64,000 bases of DNA. Origin: Branchiostoma floridae (Eukaryota > Chordata > Leptocardii > Amphioxiformes > Branchiostomatidae). The stretch is taken from contig NC_049987.1 in NCBI RefSeq assembly GCF_000003815.2, positions 10,298,307 through 10,362,306 on the forward strand, given 5' to 3'. Shown one piece after another: positions 12,090-23,586 of the stretch (position 1 is the stretch's first letter; every line of letters starts with the position of its first letter). Made by a program: the position numbers and the translations under genes. The notes beneath the pieces are model-generated. The model searched no databases, was not told the origin of the DNA, and was given only the letters and a program-made list of their open reading frames with translations.

Positions 12090-12800
12090 TTTACGTCATT
12101 GCTGGACCTCATCAGCAGTAATGCATACACATCGCTCATAGATGGAATATTCCGACGTCCGTGCCTGCTACCCTCCCTCATTTCAAAGATGCTTTCCGAA
12201 CATTTCACCGTAGTATGGAAGACTCTAGTTTCCATAGATGGTGTCGGCGCCAAACGGGTGCGAAGTTGTCCTGAACCCATTGGTGGCCATGTGTGACGTT
12301 CTCCCGGCTTCTTCTCTTGAAATCGAGACATTTTCCTGACACCTATGTACTACTATCATCGTCAGATATCCGAGAAAGGTATATAGTGTTGCCTTTGCAG
12401 GTGCATGTTACTACAGACAAGTGATAACGAAAACACAGCCCTAAAGACACTTTTAAAAAGTGTGTTGTAGAATCTACTGATAACCGTCACATCCCACTCT
12501 AAAACATTCACATCTTTCTCACACAAAAACATTTTAAAATTGAGCTCGCTGTAAGAGCACTTCCCCAACCAGATAGCGACATGACTCAGAACTCGGACAC
12601 CGCCATCCGTTTTCGCGCCTTTTTGCGAAAGTTCAATATTTGGCCAGGAGAAAGTGTCGGTAACTTGGGACCTGGTTTAGCAACACTTTCATCTCTCAGA
12701 ATTGGACGGGTCAACACTGTTTCCATGGTAACGTCATGGCGGGAGGGTAGGGCTCGGGTTCCTGTATCGTCTGATTCTCGAGCTGACTGCTACACACTTT
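12090..12800. repeat. Third module copy, upstream of the + strand Brachyury (inverted partner at 37030-37620)
   Basis: Shares GAACCCATTGGTGGCCATGTG and GCAGGTGCATGTTACTAC with 37395-37610 in reverse orientation. The 12590-12770 part (GCGCC-TTTTTGCGAAAG-TCAATATTTGG, AACACTTTCATC, GTTTCCATGG, CATGGCGG) is mirrored at 37060-37230 at about 70% by eye. It lies about 2.5-3.2 kb before the Brachyury ATG; the inverted partner lies about 4.0-4.6 kb before the other Brachyury. Confidence 0.7.
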
Positions 12801-12892
12801 TATTTCTGTCCTCTGCAAATATATGACGTTATTTTGTACCATTACTATGAGGTCAGAGGTCAAAATATTGACAACATAGGATTGTCGGGTAC

Positions 12893-13028
12893 TCTCTCCA
12901 AGCAGACGTTTGTGGGGAAGATAGTGACATTCTTTTCATATGGCCAGTTTTCTGCTTGCCGACAGGTAGAAAACGGGGCATACGCTAAGAATATCACAAT
13001 CATCCCCACCAACCTCTGCTTGGAAATC
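12893..13028. mobile_element. MITE, CTCCAAGCAGAGGTT family
   Basis: The left end CTCTCCAAGCAGACGTTTGTGG is mirrored on the right by CCACCAACCTCTGCTTGG, with GGGGAAGATAGTGAC / AATCATCCCC subterminal similarity. It is non-coding inside and about 136 bp long. The family also appears at 21771-21945, 23431-23586, 40199-40326 and 44545-44683. Confidence 0.7.
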
Positions 13029-14244
13029 AATTTAGGAAATCAGAGTATATATTACATCAGCAAAATACTGTCCTCTAAACGCGATAGTACATACCATGTA
13101 ACGTTGTTATATGAAATGATATTAAAATCCATTTCAGTGTTGTTGATGTTTTTCACTGCGAAAGTTTTTGGTTTTGTAACATTTTAAAGCAATTCAAATT
13201 ACCGCGTTCTCTATTCAGAACATTTTTTTTTGTCTTCAGAGAAACATAAAATTGCCTTTTTATTAAGTAAAAGCGTAAAGATCCTCTGACTGACGGAAGT
13301 TCTGTCCCATCTCTTCGGTCCAACTTTTATATTTCAGATGTCAGACAACAAAACCCGATTTTCTGTAAGACATCCAGGATAACTTGAATAGAAGGCCTCT
13401 TGTGCAGGAAAAGGCTAAGGGGATTCCCATGGTGAGAGGGGGAGGGGGTACTAGTACCTAGGAGGAAGGAGGGGGTGGGGAAGTCGATGGGGTGGAACCA
13501 ACTCCCAGCGCATGCTGACATCTATTATCGAGACCCTACCTATGCAGTAGGAGTATCCTGGCGAATGTGTGTCCAAAGTGACCACCCCTGTGCCATGGTG
13601 CGGAATGGACGTGAGAAAAATAGTTTCTAGCTTGGTGGTATTTCAAGGCACAGTGTGGGACAGGAATTCGGATTCACCATAGTCGTTCTACGGCGGCTGG
13701 TGAATAATCCCTATGATAGTTCTCTTACGTATAAACGGTCCTTTAGGTAGACTAGATAGATAGGTAGCATGCCAGAGGAGTTAGTCAGTATGTTGCATTT
13801 ATAGGCCGGTTAACTTGGCATATTATATATCTATTTGGTCCATTTCTAACGCTTCACGGAGTAGTAGGAGACTAGGTCCATCCTTTATCAACCTCCTTGG
13901 TCCATCCACCGTTACCTGACAGTTTGATAATATTGTTATTTTGAATACCACAACATTGGCAATATCCCAGATTCAACTGCAGTTCGCACACAAACACGAT
14001 GTGTGGTCTAGCATTACCATTATTTTTTTCTGCTCCCTGGTTTCTGCTCTCAACTTGAAGTAGTCTTCTTTTCATGTTATTTTGACAATTCATTCAGAAG
14101 ACCAGACCAGAAAGTACAATAAATCATTTTGATACATCTTTAGGAAGATACTGACTATGCGGTTGCCCTCCATCCACAAAAATACGGAGTCTACATCTAT
14201 AATTCTCAGAATGATTGACATCTCTGATTTATCACATCAAAACT

Positions 14245-14834
14245 AGATATCACACAACTGAGATATACTAACGCCAGAGCGGTAAGCGTGCACACGGGAT
14301 TTGAAAAGTGGGAACCGCAAACTTCACAAGAGCGGGACAATTTTACTTCAGCTGATTATCCGGCACTTGACATTTTATTGTTGCTTTGTTGTGCGCAATA
14401 AAGACCACAATAGCGACAATATCTCGACTTCCTGAGAACTGTTTGTAAACAAACAAGGAGGCCGGCATGACAGGGCCGTGAAAGTGCATCATGTACGTTG
14501 GTAGTTTTGTTGGAGATGATTAAAACACACAGCTGTTAAGATTGGAGGCTACTTGTAACGTCCACAGAAGTGTGGAGACGGGAAAAGCGGCAGGAGAAGT
14601 TGTGGTGTTCCTTTGATTTGTCAGGAGGGTGACAAGTGCGAAGTTTCTCACAGCCGGGTCCGATTCACCGCGGGACCGGCTAATGAGAACGGCCAAGTCC
14701 AGATGACTGGCACTTTGCCGTCAACTAGCCGCGACAAAGTGACAGGATGACAGGGACATGCATGACAAAGGGTCGTACAACCGACAAAGGGACGGTAATG
14801 ACAGGGACCTTAGGATTTAAGGGGCGCCAAAAAA
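14245..14834 (+). promoter_or_regulatory. Brachyury upstream block, + strand copy (probable enhancer)
   Basis: About 590 bp, nearly identical (well over 95% by eye) to the reverse complement of 33558-34144 before the other Brachyury, while sequence on both sides does not align. It includes a palindromic forkhead site TGTTTGTAAACAAACA (near 14442), SOX-type words (AACAAAG, ACAATAG, ACAATAT), a TCF/LEF-type CCTTTGAT (near 14612), several GACAAAG words and CAGCTG E-boxes. It ends about 0.4 kb before the TATA-like box. Conservation is seen directly; enhancer function is inferred. Confidence 0.7.
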
Positions 14835-14989
14835 CAGAAAATTTCATTACATTATTTATAACAGTTACAGCTTCTTTGATGCATATAAATGATGATTATG
14901 TAAAATCGCAACTTTCGTGTCATTTGTTGCTGTGAAATGCAGCGACATATATTTGCATGTACGTTATGAGGGATTACCGTTTTTTTACG

Positions 14990-15064
14990 AGAAAATTGAA
15001 AAGCTCCTTGGTCAGATCAAGGAGCTTTTATCAGGGTCAGATCAAGGAGGTTCAACCTCCTTGT
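14990..15064. repeat. Tandem hairpins AAGCTCCTTG/CAAGGAGCTT and CAAGGAGGTT/AACCTCCTTG
   Basis: Two adjacent inverted repeats lie between the upstream block and the promoter of the + strand Brachyury. They are absent from the other copy, so this is probably a recent small insertion. Confidence 0.7.
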
Positions 15065-15069
15065 GTTCA

Positions 15070-15077
15070 CCAATCAG
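15070..15077 (+). promoter_or_regulatory. CCAAT box of + strand Brachyury
   Basis: CCAATCAG, about 140 nt before the TATA-like element. The same octamer occurs about 130 nt before the TATA of the other copy (33265-33272, minus strand). Confidence 0.5.
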
Positions 15078-15217
15078 TAGTAGCAGAGTTCCGGTAGGGG
15101 GCGCGGTTTGAGTTAGCGGCCACACTGCGGGCATCCCCGCGCATACATTAGCAGCCGGCAGGTCACAAAGGCGAACCTGTGCCTCCCCGTCGTTATCTTC
15201 ATTCATACACACAGTGC

Positions 15218-15226
15218 ATAAATACC
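15218..15226 (+). promoter_or_regulatory. TATA-like element of + strand Brachyury
   Basis: ATAAATACC followed by GC. The other copy has TTTAAATACCGCC at the matching place, and both are preceded by ATCTTCATTCATA. The predicted start of transcription is around 15245-15255, giving a 5' UTR of about 90-100 nt. Confidence 0.6.
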
Positions 15227-15342
15227 GCTGCAGTGCTAATTCTTCCACCCAGTCTCTCCTTCGTGAGAACGTGACAGTTTTCTCGACTCTCCGAAACTTT
15301 TTTTCCGAGAACGTACGCCCGGAGACCAGCGTCAACAACGAG

Positions 15343-17939
15343 ATGAGTTCTGCGGAAACGATGAAGCAGCCTACCGCGGCGTCGCCGGACCAGTTCTCGG
15401 TTAGCCACCTCCTGAGCGCCGTGGAGAGCGAGATCTCGGCGGGGTCGGAGAAGGGAGACCCGACCGAGCGGGACCTGAAGATTACCCTGGAGGAAAAACC
15501 GTTATGGGACAAGTTCAACGCCCTGACTAACGAAATGATCGTCACCAAGAACGGAAGGTACAACATATTGCTTTAATTCCGTCTATCACTTATCAAGTTC
15601 TCGATATCTTGATATTTCCTTGTTGTTCTCTGTGGGGTTTATGGCTCAAGCAGGTCATCGGTGTAAAGTGCGAATCATCATATCTAACACCTGGATGAGA
15701 TTTTCTACCACAAAATACATGTTCACAACAATATGTGATGTAGTCGTGTTATGCCACTGACACATACATTTACGATACAATCATACATGTACAATATGGT
15801 GGGTATATGAAACCCACCAGAAATCTAGCGATATGGAAAATACACTATGCCATAACGGTTGTAATATGTTATTGTTTAATTGTCCCCCCACAGACGCATG
15901 TTCCCCGTGCTGAAGGTGAACGTGTCCGGACTGGACCCTAACGCCATGTACTCCTTCCTGCTGGACTTCACGGCCGCCGACAACCACCGCTGGAAGTACG
16001 TGAACGGCGAGTGGGTTCCCGGCGGCAAGCCCGAGCCGTCCGTGCCGAGCTGCGTCTACATCCACCCCGACTCGCCCAACTTCGGCGCGCACTGGATGAA
16101 ATCACCTGTGTCCTTCAGCAAGGTCAAACTCACCAACAAACTCAACGGTGGAGGACAGGTAAGCCAGGAGAATTCTGTTCTTTTAACCCAACTTTGCCGC
16201 TTCGTAAAATGATAGTATACCCAGTTTGATCTTGGTTTGAAGGCTACCGTCTGTCCTAGCTGTCACGCAACGATTGCAAGGAAAAACGTTATGTCCAGCG
16301 TTGGATTTCGTCACAGAAAAACAACTCTGTACATTACGTTTTTCCTTACGATTGTTGCCCCAGCTACCGTCTAGCCCAAAACTATTTTTAAAAAACTATC
16401 GTACGGTATAGGCCCTAGCCTGGTTTAACACCAAACCCCAGCCCGATCTCAAGTATCTATCGTGAAAGATATTTGATGTTGGGGTATGGTATGGCAATGG
16501 TATCCAGGCTATATAGGCCCAGAAATATCAACCAAAATTATGTTCGACTGGATACAAGTACAAACCCGAACAATGAAACTCCACAATCGTTGCGGACAGG
16601 TAAAGCATTTATAATCCTATCCTTTCAACTGCACTTCCCTTGCCTAGTCTACACGTTGACACAGTATATCCCCTGTTTTAACTGTTTATCCCCGAGTCTA
16701 ACCTAATCATTCGGCCCAACCTCTCACAACGATATTGTGTACCAATTAGTGTGGGATGTTGTTGTGAGTTTTGCGGGACGTGCAGTATTGTGTTCGGCAC
16801 GTGGCGACACGTTTTCTGATGTTATTATCATAATTGTGTTACCTGTCAGAGTCTACCTGTTACCTCGCCTGCCCCATTACACATGATTAAACATGAACAC
16901 TTCATTACACCCATTGTGGACGCATTAAAAGTATGCATGTGTATGTACATTGTTACGGCAGTGTTACCACTACTAATGGGTGTAGGTACGAAATACTAGA
17001 AGCCTGAAAGTAAACGCATTACATTGCCAGTATCAAAAATTCAAAGATAGTGATATGAGAATATGTAAAAAAAAAAATTCCTAGTGGAAGACGAATCTAC
17101 CCACTTTTAAAAGTTTTTCAAAAATTACTTTGATAGTAGAATTCGAATGTTCTCTGTAATGCCCTAATGGTTTGGAAGTACGTTTCTGTAAACAATCGGC
17201 TTCCTTTATTATAGTTAAAGAACAACTTTAGCTAGGGATGAAATGATTCTCGTCTTTTAAAGACCAACGTAACATTTACAAATCATCTTTAACATATGCA
17301 GTTTGATATACTACTACTACTGAGTACTGAGTATCGCCCCTTTTCAATGCATACTACAAAATACTTTGATCTACGTTGCTTGGGTTTGGTTAATTTTCTG
17401 AAAATATCAGTGAATTTTCGATCACGAATCTAGCTCTTAACAGGTACATAACAGGGGTTACAGGTATTGTAACAAAATGAGAATGAAAATGTGATATCAT
17501 CACACGGTTTCTAACCCGTTGCTTGTCTGTGTTTGCCAGCAGATCATGCTGAACAGTCTACACAAGTACGAGCCCAGACTGCACATCATCAAGGTAGGCG
17601 GGCCGGATAACCAGCGCATGGTCAGCACGCACACCTTCCCGGAGACACAGTTCATAGCAGTTACGGCGTACCAGAATGAAGAGGTGAGAACGTCAATATT
17701 TTTTTCTTAATTTACTTTCGGACAGACTTTTTGTTTTCCATGTAGAAATAAATTATATCTATTTGCACGTTGATGCTAACTATTACATGAGAGAATATAA
17801 TTTACTTACTAGGTAAACAATGATTAGAGAAACAGATCTATAACAGCTAAAGCTACGCTTCTCTGAAACAGGTGTATTTGAATTCACGTATTTTTTGTTG
17901 GGTAACGTTGTCTAAGGTTGTAGTAGTATCCATATTGTC

Positions 17940-17977
<38 letters not shown>

Positions 17978-20402
17978 ACTAGATTAGTTCGTCTTTTTCT
18001 TACTGTTTAGATTGTGTACATTCTGCACATCAGAACAGAAGTCTTTTTTTTTAGAATTTATGCTTAAATTGCTTTCTTTGCTTCTTCTCAGATCACAGCT
18101 CTGAAGATCAAGTATAACCCTTTCGCCAAGGCTTTCTTGGACGCAAAAGAAAGGTAAATGTACTGAAACCAATCACATTTGCATCGTTATAATTTAGAAT
18201 GACTCTTTTTATTTTAAGGTAATAATTTGTGTGTATAATAACGGATATGCTCCTTGATATAATACCTACACGTGTGGAGTTATGACAAACATCCCCTTCT
18301 AGATTATTTATCTTTTATGTATGTTGACAGAAGTGATGGGAAGGACGGAATGGAAGATTTGCAAGATCAACCACAATATTCTCAACGTAAGTGTGCTTTA
18401 CTAGTGTCTACCAATAAGTCAGACACGTTTAATTTTTTTGTATATCAAACTGCTGTACCCATCTGACTTTATAGCTTTTTATAAACAAAACAGTAAAGAC
18501 TAGACTCCAACTGGTCTAGTACAATAGGCAGCCAAACACCTCTGGTCTTTTTATGTTCAGTCCACAAAGTAGCGCACTGTTTTAAGAGCACAAGTAAAAC
18601 GTCTCGTTCTATCTCTTCAGTCGGAGGCTGGTTCCTGCCGGGTACAGGCCCCATCTGCCCGCCGCCCAACCCTCACCAGTTCGCCCCGTCCCTCGGCCTG
18701 CCCAGCCACGGCTGTGACAGATACAGCACTCTGAGGAACCACCGCTCGGCGCCCTACCCGCACCCGTACCAGAGAAGCTCTCCTCCAAGTAAGTACATCA
18801 TTTCTCAGAACATGTTGTTGGGTGTTTACTGACCAAGTTTATAATGTTTTGGGGCGCCAGTGCTCGACCAAATGGCATGCTGTCCTGCTTCCTATCGATT
18901 TAGTGCAATGCCGTTCTTGGCTAATGACTGGGAGTTTGTTTTACGAAGTTCTGGCATGTGTTTCAGTCTCACAGTCTCTTTGGCTAGCCTGGTTACCAAA
19001 CCCCAGCCCGATCTCAAGTATCTATCGTGCAGCAACACGAAAGATATATCTTGAGGTTGGGGTATGGAATCCAGGCTATCTCTTTGGCTTGTCATTGGTG
19101 TTATCCAACATTTGATATGGCAAAAATGATGCCCCTCATTTCTATTCGACCCCCTATGCCCCTCATCAAGTTTTATTGAGTAAAAACGATAAACGTTTTG
19201 CAGGACAAGTTAGTGATGAAGAAAGGTCGCTATTTTTATATCATTAAATGTCGAGGTTTATGATTTTTTTTAACTGTTCACTGTAAGTGCCAAAAGCCAG
19301 CTCACATACTATAGCAAAATTGTTTCAACTTTTAACAATTCAAGGTGTCCGGACTCCGGAAAATCATCCATACAACTCTCAGAACCATTGCAAACTTTAG
19401 AGACCTTCCAAAATGATGTGCATTTATTCTTTTGTAATTATCCTGACGAAAGGTGGGTCCACATACTTGGAACCGATAGGAAGTGCCATGATTTAGTACG
19501 AGCGGGCCGACCCACTACTCAAGCACTAAACGTCAGCAGAAAGGGTCCTTTAATAACGGTCATTTGGTCCGATATAGACACAACAAATTACCAGGTACAT
19601 TAAAGGAGGCTGGGCACCATTCAGTCCTGGAGACGTCTGCCCAATTCCCATCATTCCGTCTTTTGTCTTTCCCGACTCGGCCCTTAGCTAACGAGGAAGC
19701 AATGGTGATGGTCCTTATACACGGCGACAGGCCCGGATTGTTTCTGTGATTGACAATTCTGTGGTTTTGGAAATAACTTTGATGATTCGTGGGAAAGGAG
19801 GGACATTCCTTGTTCTGGTGCCTTGGTGGTCTTGTACTATGACGTCATGTATCCGCCCTAAAATTGTCGTCTGATAAAGGTTCGATCTTTATCTGTTAAT
19901 AGATGGTTGCTTATCTATGTTTTAAAACTAATTTTTCGTGTTTTTTTTTTACCTCTTGTTAGCTAACTACGGACACGACACGGCGGCCAGCCTTCCCATG
20001 ATGCCGACGCACGACAACTGGTCGGGCCTGCCGGTCTCCACCCACAACATGCTGTCCATGTCAGCCATGCCTCACACCACCACATCCACGCACGCGCAGT
20101 ACCCCAACCTCTGGTCCGTCTCTAACAACAACCTGACGCCCACCACGCATGCGCAGACGCACATGTCCGGCACCATGGGCACGGGGCTGCCGCACCAGTT
20201 CCTGAGGACCACCGCGCCTGCGCCCTACCATTCCATCCCCACCTGCACGGTACCGACCACGGCGTCCAGCTCTCCGGTGTACCACGACTCGCACGAGGTG
20301 TCTTCCACGGACAGCGGGTACGGGCACTCCACTACCCCACCCGCCCCGCAGACAAGGATAACCTCAAACAACTGGAGCCCTATGACTCCACCATCGCTCT
20401 AA
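15343..20402 (+). CDS. Bra: Brachyury T-box transcription factor (+ strand copy)
   Basis: Seven coding exons: 15343-15557, 15894-16158, 17543-17683, 18092-18153, 18331-18386, 18621-18788, 19963-20402; all GT-AG and in phase, 448 residues. The T-box runs from about residue 47 (KPLWDKF) to about 228 ([10 protein letters not shown]), with [62 protein letters not shown] and [13 protein letters not shown]. The C-terminal third is Pro/Ser/Thr/His-rich, as in Brachyury transactivation regions, and holds the NWSG and SGYG patches. In chordates this nuclear factor drives mesoderm and notochord genes by binding TCACACCT-type sites. The ATG at 15343 (MSSAET, then MKQ) is preferred over an in-frame upstream ATG at 15214 because that one overlaps the TATA-like box. 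Convergent with the minus copy. Confidence 0.95.
16416..16511. mobile_element. MITE in Brachyury intron 2 with 9-bp target duplication
   Basis: TAGCCTGG...CCAGGCTA ends with an ACCCCAGCCCGATCTC interior, flanked on both sides by TATAGGCCC (16407-16415 and 16512-16520). The 9-bp duplication and terminal repeats suggest a Mutator-like non-autonomous element. A second copy is at 18985-19078. Confidence 0.8.
17940..17977. repeat. (TA)n microsatellite in Brachyury intron 3
   Basis: An uninterrupted TA run of about 36 bases. Confidence 0.95.
18985..19078. mobile_element. MITE in Brachyury intron 6 with 10-bp target duplication
   Basis: Same TAGCCTGG/CCAGGCTA ends and interior as 16416-16511, flanked by TCTCTTTGGC on both sides (18975-18984 and 19079-19088). 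Confidence 0.8.
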
Positions 20403-21203
20403 ATATAATATCCTACCAACAAAAGTGGAAAAAACATTGTACAAATTCAAAATAAGCTTTATTTTAGTTGTATAGAATGCGTGCTCTCTTGCTTTATCTT
20501 GCCAAAGATACCAAAGAACCGAAAGTTTGAGCATAACCTTTGTATATTTAAGACCCTGAGCAATGTCTTTCCTCAGGTAGCTTGTGGTAAAAATGCTAAC
20601 AGACAGATTGTATTACGTGTATATACTTATACCAAAGCTGTGGTCTGAAATTATATACTAGCTTTTGTTGCATACCGTAGATTTTATCAGAGATACGTAT
20701 TTTTGCAAGAGACATTTGTATTTAAAGAAAGCCCAAGAGCATTACTTATTTATTGATATTTTTTATCCTCGCTTCTTACATTATCTGTATATAGTTGTAC
20801 AGTTTGGGTGACATTTTGCACTACCTTATTATCGGAAGTAGTAAATTACCGCTGCTCGCCTGACCAACTCGTCAACCTGTTACTTACCTGGATTACCCTT
20901 AATTGTGCAGACAAACAGATAGCAAGCCAGCACTTAAGGCACGTGTTAAATCACCTGCCGGCTATTTGAACTTTTAAGCCACTCCATAAGAGGTGATTCA
21001 CACCAATACGCGAGACACCTCCGATAAAAGGTGCCACAACCTGCTTTTACACCCTGCACCAAGAGAAAAACTTCCGACACTTTTGTATTTCTGTATCAGC
21101 TTGGCGACAAGAACTTGCAAGAATTGCGGTGGGACAATCAGTGATTGTGTTGTACCTTTTGTAAACGTAGCTTTTCTACCTGTTGTCAGTAAAAAGGAGG
21201 GTT

Positions 21204-21209
21204 AATAAA
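21204..21209 (+). terminator. Candidate polyadenylation signal of + strand Brachyury
   Basis: AATAAA about 800 nt after the stop codon; it would give a long, AT-rich 3' UTR. Confidence 0.4.
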
Positions 21210-21770
21210 GACGTATGTTGTGCGTTTGTTTGGGACAGAAAGAAGTGCCATAGTTTTGCCATGTTTGTGTAGTTTCTGCGGGCGGCGGTGTTTGCGATCT
21301 CTCGGCCCCCTCGCAGGTGCAGTGCTCACCCGACCCCTACTTCATATTTACACTTCGCGATAGGGTACAAAATACTGGCTTTGTTTGCCGATACTTCAAT
21401 TCAAAGTAATTGGACTTTCAAGAATGAAGCGGGTCAAGTAGACATATCGGCACTGCTTCTAAACAAGGGGCACGAATTCGGGGGACATTTCTGAAGTAAC
21501 TTGCGTTATTCCGTTGGCACGAAGTTTGAAGAGCGGGCTCAGCGACCAACCGTTCCCCCGGGGAATTTGAGCAATGCCCACAGGGGATTTTGTTGACAGC
21601 GACATACAATTGTATCGCACATACAAGAGATTAAGAGATAATCTGGTTGACACTAACCCTTGTTCGTTTAGGAATTGATAAAGTTTATTGCTCACACCTG
21701 GATGGTAAGGTGCGTGGGCCACTTGTGCAATACCAGATGTGGGCAAAAATACCTGCCCAAACCCCGGGAG

Positions 21771-21945
21771 GTACTCAAGCAGAGGTTAGGTTCCAGCTGG
21801 ATATTGACTTTTTAAAACTAATTTTTTTTTTTATAATCGGGCTATCTAATTTCGGATGAGAGAAAACCTATAGATAGGAAGGTTAAACCAAAAACGTCAA
21901 AAACCAGACGGGGCTTAACCTATGCTTGGGAATACTAGGGATGTG
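21771..21945. mobile_element. MITE, CTCCAAGCAGAGGTT family (diverged)
   Basis: The left end ACTCAAGCAGAGGTTAGGTTCC is mirrored by GGGGCTTAACCTATGCTTGGGAAT about 150 bp later. The inside is AT-rich and non-coding. Confidence 0.6.
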
Positions 21946-22719
21946 CTCAAGTTTTCTGTAAACCTGATGCGGACATCTTAAAATTCTTTCCAGTCTTCAG
22001 AAGAAAAGGACACAAGTCTTGGGGGAATGGTAGCAGATGAGTGGCAAATTAGTTCTTGTATCGTAGTAACACATGAAAGATTTTTTTTATGAAATCTGGA
22101 AGCAGAACTGAACGACGACTACTAGTAATATGGTGTTGAAATGTCACTCCTATAAAGGAGGTTCTCTCCAATAAAGGAACTCCTTGTTTCTCCAGTACTA
22201 GTATTGCTCACTAAACGTTAGATTAAACTTGAACGAAATTCACTTCAACCAATCTTCGAGGAAACGTTACAAACGTCAAACTGTAGTCTGTTTTAGGGAC
22301 AAAGGAATTCATCACGATTTCGATTCCCCAACTTTCCTACATTGACGGATGAACAGGAAAAAAAATCATAGAAGTTAGAACCCACAAATCATAAAGAAAG
22401 TGGGGGCCTTTTATCTCCATCTGATTAGAAAAATAAGCCAAACCCAACAGTTGAACTTGTCTAGATATACTAGTACGTGTAGCCAACACTAAAGTAATAG
22501 AAATGTTCTCTGTGCTTCTACCATATGTGATAATGAATAAATGATATCCAGGAAATATGGTTTAATTTCTACGTCCATGTACTTGCAATCAAAGTTCAGA
22601 CACAACCTTGTAGATATTATTTAGATGGATTGCGTACTCCCCAAGACATTTGCACGATAGATGCATTCATTCATAGAAGCACAGAATGAATACGTGACCG
22701 AAGGATCTTCAATGTTTGT

Positions 22720-23020
22720 ATTAAATGTCACTACGTGTATTGCATGTAGGGTCATAAGTTCACGGACATGTCCTCTCCATGTCCGCTCGCGGCGGTCCTT
22801 CCTCACACAGTCGTGCAAATGTCGTGACAAACTCGTCCCTTTGATATTCCCCGAACCAGCACGCAGTACGACATATGTCGGCACGACTTCACAAGTCCAT
22901 GTGGAGCGTGGTTCACAATGGGCCGGACTTGTTCATGCATTATTACAAGGTGCGAGGCGGCTCATCCCTTTGTTCTATCATGTCCCTGCCTTCTCTCCAT
23001 TGTTCTACCATTCGTGTCAT
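22720..23020. repeat. Spacer direct repeat, copy 1 (copy 2 at 28220-28560)
   Basis: Shared order of words: AAGTTCACGG, GTCGGCACGACTTCACAAGTCC vs GCCGGCACAACTTCACAAGTCC, GGAGCGTG, ACAAGGTGCGA, then TTGTTC and GTGTC motifs. No coding potential was found. Confidence 0.55.
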
Positions 23021-23430
23021 TCGCACAAGTCTTTGCTATGCATAGGTGTAGATGTCCTCTCTAGAGACGTCAGACTTGATATTGACATCTCTGGTCGGTT
23101 TCCCAGGGGAGCATCTTTCTACACGGTTGATGTTCTAATCAATTAGCAGTGTCTAATTAAGTCCCCCGCTGCCTTCCGTGTACCCAGCTTCCTCGCTAAT
23201 CGACTGTATATAAAAGAAGTTGTTTTTCACGATGATTCCCTGGGATAACCTTACAGACTCTAACGACGTACGGAGTTCGGGGGCCTTGATGACGTTTGCA
23301 CACTGCTTTGTGTATGATTGACGTTTGTTTGACCTCGTTCGCACCTCCCGAGCGGGTCCGGGGTGGTGACAAACAAGCGTGGTCTCTGCAAGGTTTACCA
23401 ACAACAGATGGGGAGTAGCGTACGTGGATA

Positions 23431-23586
23431 GTCTCCAAGCAGATCATAAGGTGGCATAAGATAGTATCAAAAGCTGGCAAAGGAGTGTAGCCAGCCTAGG
23501 AGTGTTCATTGCCCACTGAACACTCCTAGGCCGACTATATACTCCTTTATCATCTTTTTCCACTATAGGATCTGCTTGGAGATTAT
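23431..23586. mobile_element. MITE, CTCCAAGCAGATC subfamily, with direct flanking repeats
   Basis: CTCCAAGCAGATC at the left and GATCTGCTTGGAG at the right, flanked by TACGTGGATA on both sides (23421-23430 and 23587-23596). The inside carries a palindrome, CCTAGGAGTGTTCA...TGAACACTCCTAGG. Confidence 0.75.

Larger units (their letters stand above)
9640..14244. other. Intergenic region between esterase copy B and Brachyury
   Basis: About 4.6 kb without a convincing gene. It holds the module copies at 10132-10970 and 12090-12800, a MITE at 12893-13028 and three AACCTCCTTG words (near 9683, 11345, 13888). Short reading frames here lack codon-like conservation or splice context. Confidence 0.7.

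Noticed and set aside
20061-20327. 88-residue antisense frame in Brachyury exon 7, identical in both gene copies (also 29639-29905)
   Set aside because: Its identity simply follows the near-identical sense exon; GC-rich sense codons leave the opposite strand open, and the Arg/Gly/Val-rich product is not protein-like.
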